A stretch of DNA of 64,000 nt from Eleusine coracana subsp. coracana (GCA_032690845.1 CM064430.1:50503882-50567881); one strand, 5' to 3'. Numbered from the stretch's first letter, positions 10,765-21,714 are shown. The notes: a model not told the origin generated them from the letters alone. A program made the numbers and translations.

Positions 10765-11315
10765 TAGACTGTAGTGAGGTCAATGGTTGCAACCTAATAG
10801 GGATTCTTTCTTTATGGTCTGTAGAAATTTTTCAATTGGTTCAAACCCACGGAGAACATTACAGACACCTTGCAAACAGATTTTTCGTTTCTCACAACAG
10901 AGTACAAAATGTTCTTCTTGTCTTCTGTGCCACTAAAATTTTTTCGTAATATCCCAATTGAGATAGTCCAATTTATCTTCTTGTCTCCTCTTTTGGAACT
11001 TGCAATCAGAAGCGCATGGTGGAATGATATTCTCATCCTAAAACAGAATAATGAAAAATAATTTTGTAACTGAACAAATTTTGCTAGGATATAGTCATTA
11101 AAGATGTGTAAACATAATAAGATCCATACATCTGCATCATCTATTTTTTGAAGGGACGACTCTCCCAACCAGTAAATTCTGGTAATAAGGCTTACAATTG
11201 TCGCGGCAAATCTGTGCTCATTCTTTTTCACAGTCAAATCCAACTCACGAATGAAAGATATATTTGCCTGTCTACCAAGTTCTTTTGCTCAGCACTTTCC
11301 TACAAAGTGGTAGCA
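10765..11315 (-). pseudogene. F-box exon 2-exon 3 pseudogene (copy A)
   Basis: Minus-strand exon 2 (11310-11130: KNEHRFAATIVSLITRIYW) and exon 3 (11035-10765: NFSGTEDKKNILYSVVRNEK). Exon 3 is frameshifted relative to the intact gene, and in this copy a missing base also breaks exon 2. The exon 1 tail seen in copies B and C is absent because of the 1458-bp deletion at the unit junction. Confidence 0.75.
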
Positions 11316-11494
11316 AATTAAATAAATACCATGATAATATATACTTTAATTCATTGAATGAAAGCACAAATTAACTCTTTTAGAACCATATAAAATTAAT
11401 TTGCATCAGAGCATACGATATCTGAAACCATGGTTGCTTTTATCAGTGCAATCTAAAAGTTTCTTCTGCAGAGAACCTATGTACATTAATATCA

Positions 11495-11815
11495 GATAAT
11501 TGGTCGCCCACCTTTTGGTGAGAGAGGAAACGCACGCTGGACCGAAACTTGGAGAGGGTAGCAGGGGCAGTTCAGTCACTTTCCCCTTCGAGTCATTTTT
11601 TTCTTTATTTTATTCGCTCCAAAACATACGGTAGCTGGAATCTGTGGTTAACGGTACCTTCAGACTCGAAATGTGATGGTTAAAATGCAAAATCTTAAAA
11701 CGCCCGTGACCCAAACGCCTAGAGCAGAAGCTCGCACAGAAGAGGAAAAAGAAAGAGAGCGAGAAAGAGAGAGTGGCGGCTGCAGCGGCAAGCGTTAGGG
11801 GTGACGGAAGGAGCG
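11495..11815 (+). other. 5' flank of the ZIP4-like fragment (copy B)
   Basis: Starts at the duplication junction. It includes 'agaggaaaaagaaagagagc' leading into a GC-rich stretch before the ATG at 11816. It may be a native promoter and 5' UTR carried with the fragment; this is inference. Counterpart: 34450-34770. Confidence 0.35.
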
Positions 11816-12190
11816 ATGGCGACAAGAGAACCAAAGGTATGTCACCGTCGCATGCACGCAGGCCTCCTCACCGACCTCAACCGGGTCCTTGTCGACGTCG
11901 AGGCGTTCGACACCTCCGACACCCCCCGCGGAGAAGCTCGCCACGAATCTCCGCCGCATCATCACCAACCTCGCCTCTGCCGAGGGGCCCCGCCACGACA
12001 GGCGGCACCAAAGCTCCTCCTCCTCGCGGGGCCTTTGGGATGGCATCCCCAACACCACTGTGAAGGCGGCCGCCTTATTCCACCACGCTGGCATGGTCTG
12101 GCTTGACCATCGGCCATGCTGGACCTCGCCTCCGCCTGCTTCGAGAAGGGCACGCCGCTGGTCTCCACCAGCTTCGAGAAGGGCAACAAG
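11816..12190 (+). pseudogene. ZIP4/SPO22-like 5' gene fragment (copy B)
   Basis: Plus-strand peptide pieces in alternating frames resemble the N-terminus of grass ZIP4/SPO22, a TPR protein needed for class I meiotic crossovers: HAGLLTDLNRVLVDVEAFD, then PAEKLATNLRRIITNLASAE one frame over, then APKLLLLAG and LFHHAGMVWLD. The family match is from memory of rice ZIP4. The ATG has a good context (GCGATGG). A frameshift follows codon ~37, a block of roughly 50 residues is missing before the LLLLAG segment, and homology stops after about 370 bp; the full protein is over 900 residues. This copy has extra one-base differences that break the last segment. Not functional as ZIP4. Confidence 0.7.
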
Positions 12191-12606
12191 AACCATTTAT
12201 GGTTCTCCGTTGAAGACAATCTTTTTTGAGTCTTCAAACTTCGACCCTCCCGCGATCTATTCAACATTTTGGGTCCCTAATTTGGGGTCTCGTCCGTTGG
12301 AGACAGCCTGAGTCATAACTATAATGAACTGTAACCTCTATAGGTTGCCTAGGGTGCAGGAAAAAAAATGGTTGAGTAATAGGAATCCACTACCGTCGCT
12401 TTTCCGACATGGACTTTGAAAAAGATTGAGTCACTTGCGCCCATTACTATGAATCTGTTATTTTGATTTCAAAACAGCGAATCAGTCCCGCATCACATCC
12501 CAAATTTTTCACTGAATACCAACTTTGTCTTCATGTTGGGTTTTCCATCAACACTCTCAACTCTCCGCCGACAGCCTAGCTACAGATTTTTGGGGTCCAT
12601 TTTTTT
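12191..12606. other. Unclassified sequence between ZIP4-like fragment and LINE (copy B)
   Basis: Starts with 'aacaagaaccatttatggtt'. No similarity recognised and no coding signal. Its last bases (12592-12606) form the probable target-site copy of the LINE. Counterpart: 35151-35558. Confidence 0.4.
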
Positions 12607-12675
12607 CAAACAACAACAACAATAATAAAGACCTTTTTATCCCAAGCAAGTTGGGGTAGGCTAGAGATAAAACCC

Positions 12676-12833
12676 ATGGGAATCAAAAAAAGAAGAGGAC
12701 AAATGAACAAACACCAAAGAAAGAGAAGAAAAAAGGAGAAAAAAAAGAAAAAAAAAGAAAAAAAGAGATAAAAACAAAAGGAACAAAAGCCAAAGGAAAG
12801 AAGAAACGAGTAAGCAAGAAGGAAGGAAAAAAA
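12676..12833. repeat. Polypurine tract within LINE 3' end (copy B)
   Basis: About 150 bp of nearly pure A and G on the plus strand, between 'cccatgggaatc' and 'tatcacggttctggcac', which I would expect to lie close together in other RTE copies. It gives long but meaningless K/E-rich or F/L-rich frames. Counterpart: 35635-35790. Confidence 0.7.
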
Positions 12834-15654
12834 TATCACGGTTCTGGCACATCTATTGCTAGTCTCCAAGCGCCCCTACCCATAGCTAGCTCCTTAGGGA
12901 TATCCCACGCCTTCAGATCTCTCTTAACCGACTCATCCCAAGTCAAGTTAGGTCAGCCTCTACCTCTCTTAACATTAGCATCTCTCTTTAGACTCCACTA
13001 CGCACCGGCGCCTCCGTTGGACATGTCCGAACCATCTCAACCGATGTTGAACCAATTTCTCCTTGATAGGTGCCACTCCTATCCTGTCCCGGATATCTTT
13101 ATTCCGTATTCGGTCTCTTCTTGTATGCCCGCAAAACCAACGCAACATACGCATCTCTACTACACTCAATTGTTGAACATGTCATCTTTTCGTAGGCCAG
13201 CACTCAGCACCATATAACATCGCCGAATGAATTGCCGTCCTATAGAATTTACCTTTTAGCTTTTGTGGCACCCTATTGTCGTATAAGACGCCGGATGCTT
13301 AGACGCCATTTCAACCAGCTGGCTGAAATTCTATGTCTAACATCTTCATCGATGTCATCGTCCTTTTATAATATCGATCCTAAATAACAAAATGTATCCT
13401 TCTTGGTCACCAATTGTCCATTAAGGCTAACGTCTCCAACCTCATGTCTAGTCGCGCTAAACTCACACATCATATACTCGGTCTTGGCCCTACTAAGTCT
13501 GAATCCCTTGCACTCTAATATGTGCCTCCACAGCTCCAACTTACTATTAACCCCATCCCTACTCTCATGTGACCTCGTCTATCACCAGAGAAAATAAATA
13601 AGGGCTCAATGCTGATCCTTGGTGTAGTCCTATTTTAATCAGAAAGTCATTGGTGTCACCATCACATGTTCGAACATACGTCCTCGCGTCCCTGTACATG
13701 TTCTTGATGAGGGTAATGTACTTAGTTGGGACTTTGTGCTTCTTCAAGGCCCACCACATGATATTTCTTGGCACTTTGTCATACGCCTTCTCGAGGTCAA
13801 TAAAGACCATGTGTAAGTCCTTCTTTTGCTCCCGATATCTCTTCATCAATTGTCGTATTAAGAAAATCGCCTCCATGGTCGATCTTCCAGGCATGAACCC
13901 AAATTGGTTTTGCATCACACTTGTCACTCTTCTTAGGCGATGCTTGATAACTCTCTCCCAGAGCTTCATCATATGGCTCATCAACTTAATCCCACGATAG
14001 TTAGTACAACTTTGAACATCTCCCTTGTTCTTGAAGATCGGTACTACTATACTCCTCCCCCATTCTTCTGGCATCTTGTTTGACCGAAAGATAAAGTTAA
14101 AAAGCTTAGTTAACCATACTATGGCTCTAGCACCCAAGCATCTCCATACTTCGATGGGGATACCATCAGGGCCCATCGCTTTACCACTCTTCATCCTCTT
14201 CAAAGCTTGCTCTATCTCTGCCTCCTGAATTCTCCTCACAAAGCGTCTGTTATTATCATCAAATGAGTCATCCAACTCAAGTATAGGATCCTCCTTCTCA
14301 CCATTAAACAACTTATCAAAGTACTCTCACCATCTGTCCTTGTCCTTATCTATCACCAGGAGTCGGTCTACCCCGTCCTTGATACATTTGATTTGGTTGA
14401 TGTCCCTCGTCTTCCGCTCATGGATCCTAGCCATCCGATAGATGTCCTTCTCCCCTTCCTTCGTGCTTAGTTGTTGATAAAGGTTATCATATGCCTGACC
14501 CTTTGCTACACTCACTGCTCGCTTTGCAGCCATCTTGGCTATTTTATAGCCTTCTATGTTGGCTGCACTCTTGTTAAGATGTAGGCACTTGAAACACTCC
14601 TTCTTCTCCTGGATAGCCCTTTGCACCTCATCATTCCACCACCAGGTGTCTTTTGCTTCTTGTTGGTATCCCCTACTCACGCCAAACACTTCTGAAGCTA
14701 CCTTCTGCACACATGTTGCCATCTTGAGCCACATGTCATCTGGTCCTTCTCCTTCCTCCTAGGGTCCCTCTCCTAGCATCCTCTCCTTAAAAGTTTGCGC
14801 CAGCTCTCCTCTAAACTTCCACCACTTCATTCTCACGGTCTTGGTACGTTTGTCCCTGTATACATGTACCCGAAAGTGAAAATCCGCCACCACAAGCTTA
14901 TGTTGAGTGATGACACACTCCCCAGGTATCACCCTAGAGTCCAAGCTAGCATGTCTATCCTCCCTTCTTGCAAGGATAAAGTCGATTTGGCTTGAGTGTT
15001 GTGCACTTCTAAAGGTCACTAGATGGGATTCCCTCTTCCTAAAGAGGGTATTCGCTACCAACAAGTCATAAGCTAACGCCCAATTAAGTATATCCTCCCC
15101 CTCCTGATTCCTACTACCATACCCGAACCCCCTATGGATCCGCTCGAACCCTACATTAGACATCCCCACATGGCCGTTAAGGTCTCCTCCTATAAAAAGC
15201 TTCTAACTGATAGGTATGGCACTAACCATGCTATCTAGATCTTTTCAAAACTGACTTTTGGTGCTCTCACTAAGACCTACCTGAGGGGCATAGGCACTAA
15301 TCATATTTAGAGCCGAATCTCCAACTATCAGCCGAACTAGGATAATCCGGTCACTGTGCCTCCTAACCTCTACGACTCCATCCTTAAGGCTCCTATCGAT
15401 CAAGATGCCTACACTGTTTCTACCCGATGTTGTACCCGTGTACCAAAGCTTAAAGCCAGTATCCTCCACCTCCTTCGCCTTCTGGCCCTTCTGTTTAGTC
15501 TCTTGACACATAGGATATTTACACGCCTCCTAGTTGCCACATCGACTAGCTCTCATAACTTGCCTGTTAGGGACCCTATGTTCCAACTCCCTAGACGAAT
15601 CCTAGTTGGCTCGGCTAACTTCCTTATATTTTGCACCCGTCGAGGAAAGTGCGA

Positions 15655-15860
15655 AGACCCTTGCTTATTTTTCACCACATCCGGGTGTAGATGTAGCGCG
15701 TCACTAAGGTTGCGACGACCCGACCCTTGCTCACTATTCATCGTACCCAGGTCATAATACGACGCGCCACCAAGGGGATGATGACCCGACCCTTGCTCAT
15801 TTGACACTACATCCAGGTTCTGATGTAGCGCGTCGCTAAGAGGGTTACGCCCTAATGAAT
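15655..15860 (-). repeat. Three 66-bp repeats encoding 22-residue units in LINE 5' part (copy B)
   Basis: 'gacccttgct' recurs at about 15655, 15722 and 15788. The encoded units end in NEQGSG, SEQGSG and NKQGSS and lie just before the endonuclease domain. Copy C has the same at about 38616-38821. Confidence 0.7.
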
Positions 15861-16007
15861 TTCTTATGGGTTTCATATCCATTTGAGTGGCTGGGTTTTT
15901 GACGTTGGTTCACCAAACCTAACACAACCCTCCTCCTTTACCCAGGCTTGGGACTGGCTATATTGAGACTCAACATAGGCGGAGTACATGTTCAGATATG
16001 GAAGGTT

Positions 16008-18127
16008 GGGGTTGTTTTTTTCTAAATATTAAATTTGAATACATATAGGACCATCAATGGGTGCGAATACATGTTCATATATCTGATTTTGTGAACCTAC
16101 TTGTCCGTTACCACAACTTATAAAGTATTTTTATTTTTTGAAAATATTTTCATGTTCATTTCGAATTGTTTGTTTCATACTATTCCGTAGCATATATATG
16201 GCACTCTGAATTCTGGATATTATTTTTAGAGTCCAAGTGGACTGGCAACAAAAAAAGGTCATATGTTTTTTTTTATATTTTATATCATGAGATATTATTT
16301 CAAACTCCGGTGTGAGCTAAGGAGCGTGTCTCATTCTAGTAGACCTCTTTCTACGAGATCTCCAAGAACCTTCCATACTGATAACGTATATAAAAAAAGA
16401 AAAGATGATATAAACATGGTTAAAATTATTGATGAAATCAGAAACTTAATAGCCAGAGGAACCAATGAATCTGATTGGACTATAAAAGAGATTTCTGTTG
16501 CACAATCTTACACAAGGTAACCCATGTGCGAGGAGGCATTGAAAATGAAATCGGTGATACCTTTCCAGGGTCGAGGTAGGAAGCAAAATCAGAAGGTATT
16601 GGAAACTTTCTTCTGGCAACACCTTTTTTTTTTTCTACGCCAGTAAAAAGGTAGCTACAAGCTAGTGTGCTTATTGGACACAGAATTCTTAAAGACTATC
16701 ATGTTAACTATGTATGCAACTTTACAGGGGTGTCGCCTTTCTGGTGGGGGTGCACGTGCCAATGTGCACATGAAGTATTTACCGACCCACAAAAGGTTAC
16801 AAACATCGCATCCTATGAGTATCTATAGGGTGGAGACCAGATTTTACCAAAGAGAACCAATTCCATGAAAAGCATTTCTCACATGTTCTTTATCCTGCTG
16901 TTATAGCTGCTATCATCAAGAGATTTTCCAAATTGAGGGTGAAACATTTCAGATGCAGGATGGAAAACATATAAACTGTGGTACCTTATGTGGTGCATGT
17001 TTATATCTAAGAAAGGTGTGATACATATAAAATAGTACAAGCATGCAAAACTACCTGGGAAAAGATTTGACATTAACTTGATGTGGTTCAACGTAAAGTT
17101 CGGTCCAAACATTTGTAGAATGGAGAGCATCCATGCACCAAATGTATAGCCAAATTTGAAAACAGATAAAATAGTGCCAAATATAAATGTTCTGACGAAT
17201 ATTAAAAAAATGCAATGTGAAAATCTTAACAGAGTACAATAAATTGAGCAGTTGAATAAACTTTGTAAAGCACTACAATGAGCCAGTGATTTGCAAGCTA
17301 TTCATAATCCTCCATCTTGCATCAAATTTTAGTTTTAGTTTGACTACTAAAAATCATTACAAAATAATATCAACTTGGGCATCTCACTTTTCAAACAATG
17401 ATGGACCCATTGCCTGTATTTGTTTTTGCATCCCATGTATTTATCATGCATGCTATGCCATGATTTTTTTTTCGAATTATGCCATGAATGCTCAGGACTT
17501 CTTTTCTCTCTGTAACTTAATTCATCCCTTTTATATAATGTCTCACTTCCATGGTTTACATGAAGCAAAATGGATGTACTTCGACTATTTCCATCGGGTG
17601 CTTATTAACTGTAGGCACTGTAGAACATACAAGAAATATCATATCATTTAAGACATAATAGTAATATGTCAATCATCTCTTCACTGGTGGATGCATATAC
17701 GTCATACCCTACCAACTCAAAAGCATATATAGACAAAAAGCGTCTTACTTGATATTTTGAAAAAAAAAAGCATCTCCGCTGCTTATAAATAAGCACTGGC
17801 ATTTCAATTTGTGTGAATAGTAAGTGTAATGCAGTCATACAATCATATCTAACTGAGCAAATTAAGACATGGAGTTTTGGAGGAGCGCAATATATTGCAT
17901 GCATTAACAGCTCAAGCTCAGGAGTAATGTATATTGACTTGAAATAAAGCATCTGATCATGCATTTAACTTATTAATGTTAAAAGTTTGACCTTACAACA
18001 TTAAATAAATGGAAAAATATTTCCAAAAGAACACAAAGGCTGCTATATTTCATAGTTTTCATAACACAACTGTTCACCACAGATATTTCGATGAACCATA
18101 TGTCTCCACGAGATGCAGCCTCACTAG
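16008..18127. other. Intergenic sequence downstream of F-box gene (copy B)
   Basis: Mostly AT-rich with no recognised element. One stretch, 16300-16640 on the plus strand, is open apart from a single stop (16518-16520) and encodes a peptide with VKIIDEIRNLIARGTNESDW; the 'aag|gtaacc' at the stop could be a splice donor. I do not recognise it. Bases 16640-18127 show only short chance frames and 'tagtgtgcttattgg'-type unique sequence. Counterpart: 38969-41089. Confidence 0.4.
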
Positions 18128-20538
18128 CTAGATAATGCGCAAGCACTCGATGGTGCAACCTGATGGGACTAGTTTATCGAGGATGTATGGAAACATTTGA
18201 GGTGGTTCAACACATGCAGGGAATACTATAGACACCTTGCGAAGTGCTTTGGCATTTCTCACAATAGAGTATAATACACTCGTCTCATCTTTTGTGCCTC
18301 TAAAATTCTTTAGAATAAGCCGTTTGAGGTATGGCAGTTTGATCTTGTTGCCTCTCCAGTTTTCTATTTTTCGGCAACCACAATCAGATGCACATGGTGG
18401 AATGATATTCTCAGCCTGAAATAGGAAAATAAAAATTATCTAGCAAATGAACTTATTTTCGCTAGGAATATAGTAAACAAAGATGTGTAAACATATTGAG
18501 AGCCATACCTCCCCATCATGTATTATTTGAAGTGACACCTTTCCCACCCAGTAACGTTTGTTGAGAAGGTTCAAAATTGTTGGGGCAGACATATGCTCAT
18601 TTTTCCGCACATTCAAATGCAACTCCTCAAAGAAAGGAATATTCGTATTCTCTATCAGATTCTTTTGATCAGTGCTACCCTGCAATGAAGTGCCAAATTA
18701 AATTAAAGACCAAAATAAATATATGCTATTTCATTGAAACAAAATAATCTAGATTAAATGTGTACTTTGTCCAACCATCAGTGATGATATAGTGGACAAA
18801 ATTATATAATTAAAATATTCTGACCAAGTTTAAAAGTATTTAGCAATTTAAGATAGATATAATATAATACATTTCTCCAAGGAAGATTTAAAGTGGAAGC
18901 AGGACCATTATTTACAGATACAAGCCATGAAAACAAGTTGGAATAAAAATGAAAACAGTTTTCAGCATCACAGAGAAGATTCCAATACAATGAACTGACA
19001 ACTATAGATCTTTTTCTGCTATCCTTTAAATTTCAATTGATCATTCTAACAACAAAATTATAGCCTCTAAGTTAATTCATAAAGCGCAAGCCCCAATCCT
19101 ATAGTACCAGGTTGATCAGGTTAAACATTATACAAGACTACAGAATCGCACATTTCATGTTTTGATTAACAAGAAGCTCATAACTCACGGTTGCTTTGTT
19201 TTGTCAGTAGTGCATTGTGAAATTTGCCTCTGTATGCAGATCCCATGTATGTAAATGTGAATACACAAATTCACACACTGGGTACGGAGAAATGACCAAA
19301 CAACACTCTATAAATTAACTAGGCATTATCACATGTCCCGTGTTTATCTGAGAAGAAGACGATGTGCACTAGTGTCGTAGATGATATATACTTACAGGTG
19401 CAATAGGTATCTCAAGACGTAGAATGTCAGTACGGTCGAAAGCCTGCAGGATCCTTGTGAAATGGGATTGGCCTCCACCACAATACTGCAGATAGCCACG
19501 CGAGAGCTCGACGATGGTGAGGTTCCAGATTTGGCTTGGTAAAGACCAACGCTGGATCTCATCCGGGCAGCAGTCTTCCCAGTGGAGCTTCTCCAACTTA
19601 GGCAATGTGAGCCAGATCCATGTGCGTTCTATGGCCATCATTACGAAGCACTTGGTCACTTCCATCTCACGGAGGTTTTTCGCCGTCACTAGTAGCCGTT
19701 CCAGGTCCATGACCTTGTAGAGGCGCAACCTCAGGAGTGACTCTGAGAGGAGGAACAACATCTTGATGCCCTCGACCCTGTGCAGCTCGAGGTCCTGGTG
19801 GCAAGGACACTGGCGGATGATGGCGTTGTTGATGCCGTCGCCGCCGTCTGTGAACTGGACGCCGAAGATGTAGAGCTTGGTGAGCTTCTCAAATACTCCC
19901 GTCCTCGGCATCCTAAGTTCCACCCCGCGAAAGCTGAGCGCGAACTCCGTTACCATCGGGAAGCATGGCATGTGGAGTGTTGGCGGTGGGATGCACTCAT
20001 CATCCTCGTCCTCCGTTTCATCCAACTCCAGGTTCACGGCATGTCGGGATACGAAGAAGCCAAACCTGGTGGACGTAATTCCGTTACGAATACTATGGAA
20101 TGCGAGGCACGCGTCCCTTTGCATAAATAAATAAATAATGAAGAAGCCTAATAACCTGGTGGTGGTGGTGGTGGCACGCTGCGCCACGAGGAAGGCCGAC
20201 GCTGCTATGCGAACAGCTTCGTCGAGGGTGTACTGGAAGCAGCCGCGGACTGAAATTAAGACGTCAGGCATGTCGACGTCGGTGGCGTAGCCGCGGATGA
20301 CGCCGGCGACGAGGTTCGCGAAGGATGCGACAGGGGATGCCTCGTCGTCGGCAAACTCGAGCATCGGAAGGCGCGTCCAGACGTGGACCCAACGGCGAGA
20401 TAGCACGCTGGTGCGGACGACCTCGACGAGGGGCACAAGAACCAGGATTCGGAGGAGCAAATCGTCGGGGAGGTTGCTGATCCGGTCACGGCGGCTCTCA
20501 TCATCAACAGCAGGGGAGCAGGGTCCATTGCAAACCAT
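18128..20538 (-). CDS. F-box protein with C-terminal FBD-like region, three exons (copy B)
   Basis: Predicted substrate receptor of an SCF (SKP1-CUL1-F-box) ubiquitin ligase. Gene model on the minus strand: exon 1 20538-19396 (381 codons), exon 2 18679-18509 (57 codons), exon 3 18415-18128 (95 codons plus TAG). Both introns are GT-AG (716 and 93 bp) and all junctions are phase 0, giving 533 residues. The start ATG sits in gccgccATGG. Residues ~19-60 form the F-box (ISNLPDDLLLRILVLVPL, RTSVLSRRWVHVW). The middle is leucine-rich and LRR-like (LTKLYIFGVQF, LLRLRLYKVMDLERL, LPKLEKLHWEDC). Exon 3 (LPYLKRLILKNFRG, LYSIVRNAKALRKVSIVF) resembles the FBD domain common in plant F-box/LRR proteins. No stop or frameshift. 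Substrate unknown. If exons 2-3 are not used, an exon-1-only frame would stop at 389 residues just past the donor. Confidence 0.85.
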
Positions 20539-20708
20539 GGCGGCGCGACGAGGTTTTGGGATTCTAGGGTTTCGTGGCGGCGGCGTGGTGCTGGCTGGAG
20601 TGGAGGAGAGGGGCGAGGGGCGAGGGTGAGGCTATTGTAGCAGAGTAGTCGGAGCGGAGATGGTATGGCTTGAAGGCAGACAGGTCACGTTGAGCGGGAG
20701 AGGGTTTT

Positions 20709-21033
20709 GGTAGGAAACGCGCGCGCGCTCATCCACGCGGTGTAGCCGTTATGGCTTCATCTGGCATGTCCATCGTGATATTGAGGACTGGGATTCATCG
20801 GTGCTTCCCTCCCTCTCTGAGACCAAACTGGAAAAAAAAGTTGCGAACTTGCGATGATGAGCTGGAAATGATCTGCAATAAATAAGTAATTGAACCCGGC
20901 GGAAATGAGGATTTGGTAGGAAACGCGCTCGTCCAGCGTCACGAGCCGTTGTACCAACATCTGGCATGTCCGTCGTGATACTATGCACGGCTGGGATTCA
21001 TCTGTGCGTCCCTCCCGCTATATTAGCACGTCG

Positions 21034-21070
<37 letters not shown>

Positions 21071-21136
21071 GACGAAAATTGGAATGAAAAAGATGTAACG
21101 TATGGCCTGGAATGATCTGCAATAAATGAGTTATTA
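20709..21136 (-). promoter_or_regulatory. Duplicated upstream region of F-box gene (copy B)
   Basis: Two imperfect direct repeats lie upstream of the start codon: 20709-20892 and 20915-21136. Each begins 'ggtaggaaacgcgc', continues with 'atctggcatgtcc.tcgtgata' and 'ctgggattcatc.gtgc', and ends 'gatctgcaataaat.agt'. The distance of ~170-600 bp from the ATG suggests a duplicated promoter segment; binding sites are not identified. Confidence 0.55.
21035..21072. repeat. Compound (CT)n(CA)n microsatellite (copy B)
   Basis: Simple repeat about 500 bp upstream of the F-box ATG, inside the second upstream repeat. Counterpart in copy C: 43996-44033. Confidence 0.9.
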
Positions 21137-21203
21137 AATCTACAGATACTATTACCATATATATTCGCAGGAAAAGTTGTTTTTGACCTTTATATATATT
21201 GGT

Positions 21204-21486
21204 GTAGGAGTACATATGTATATACTTTAAATATCTTTGTTAGTAAGAAGTTTAATTTAAAATTAATGTGCAAATAAAATTGGTATAATAATAATATATG
21301 TAAGGACTGTAATTATTTAAATAATATTAGCTTGGGTAGGTACTGGAGTAGGAGTACGTATATATATACTTTAGATATCTTTCTTAGTAACAAGTTTATT
21401 AAAATTAATGTGCAAATAAAACTGGTACAATAATAGCATATGTAAGAACTGTATTTATTTAAATAATATTAGTTTGGGTAGGTATC
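21204..21486. repeat. Two AT-rich 144-bp direct repeats (copy B)
   Basis: Equivalent of 57-339; a single substitution is visible (agtttgggt instead of agcttgggt). Confidence 0.75.
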
Positions 21487-21500
21487 ACAAATTTAATGTA

Positions 21501-21714
21501 CTCTCTCTGGTTTTTTATTGACATGTGATTTGACTTATGTCCTTCAATTGTTGTTTTTAAAAATAAATATCATATATATGGATTGTTTTATCATCAAATA
21601 AAATTAAAGCATAACTTATAATCTTACATATTTGAAATAATATTGTTGAATAAGACTAATGGTCAAAATAAACTAAAAAAATCAATGGTGATAATAATTT
21701 AAAAATGGATGGAG
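21501..21714. mobile_element. Stowaway-like MITE (copy B)
   Basis: Equivalent of 354-567, same TA-flanked borders. Confidence 0.6.

Larger units (their letters stand above)
1..11494. repeat. Tandem segmental duplication, copy A (right-hand half)
   Basis: Base 1 corresponds to 21148 in copy B and 44110 in copy C, and the three run in parallel with only small changes in offset. Copy A starts before the window, so its ZIP4-like fragment, LINE and F-box gene are not seen. It differs from B and C by three deletions (after 8738, near 9740, and at 11494) and by many one-base changes between about 8.6 and 12.6 kb. It ends where the sequence switches abruptly to 'gataattggtcgcccacc', the start of the next unit. 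Confidence 0.9.
12607..16007 (-). mobile_element. RTE-clade LINE, catalytically dead (copy B)
   Basis: Minus strand, about 3.4 kb. From its 5' end (about 16007): three 22-residue repeats (15860-15655), an endonuclease domain (GSWNIGSLTGK near 15560, QETKQKG near 15505, SQIDFIL and HKLVVADF near 14900), and a reverse transcriptase (GKAMGPDGIPIEVW, QFGFMPGRSTMEA, MVFIDLEKAYDKVPR, GLHQGSALSPYLFSL). Then comes the C-terminal HRLRWFGHVQRR near 13030 and a 3' end with TTATTATTG/TTG repeats, typical of RTE. The RT segment runs from IDEVT straight to a frameshifted ESRDGVN, so motif C (FADD/YADD) is missing. Stops also interrupt the frame. Probable target-site copies: 12592-12606 and 16008-16021 (ggggtcc/ttg plus a T-run). 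Confidence 0.85.

Noticed and set aside
10812..11243. A possible intact small gene (143 codons, minus)
   Set aside because: It is a read-through of F-box exon 2, intron 2 and exon 3 starting at a TTG, not an ATG; its parts match the parental exons and are frameshifted.
12606..12869. F/L-rich and K/E-rich open frames (also 35529-36010)
   Set aside because: They translate the polypurine tract in the LINE 3' end; no gene evidence.
20297..20629. Plus-strand open frames antisense to F-box exon 1
   Set aside because: Shadow frames of a GC-rich coding exon; no independent support.
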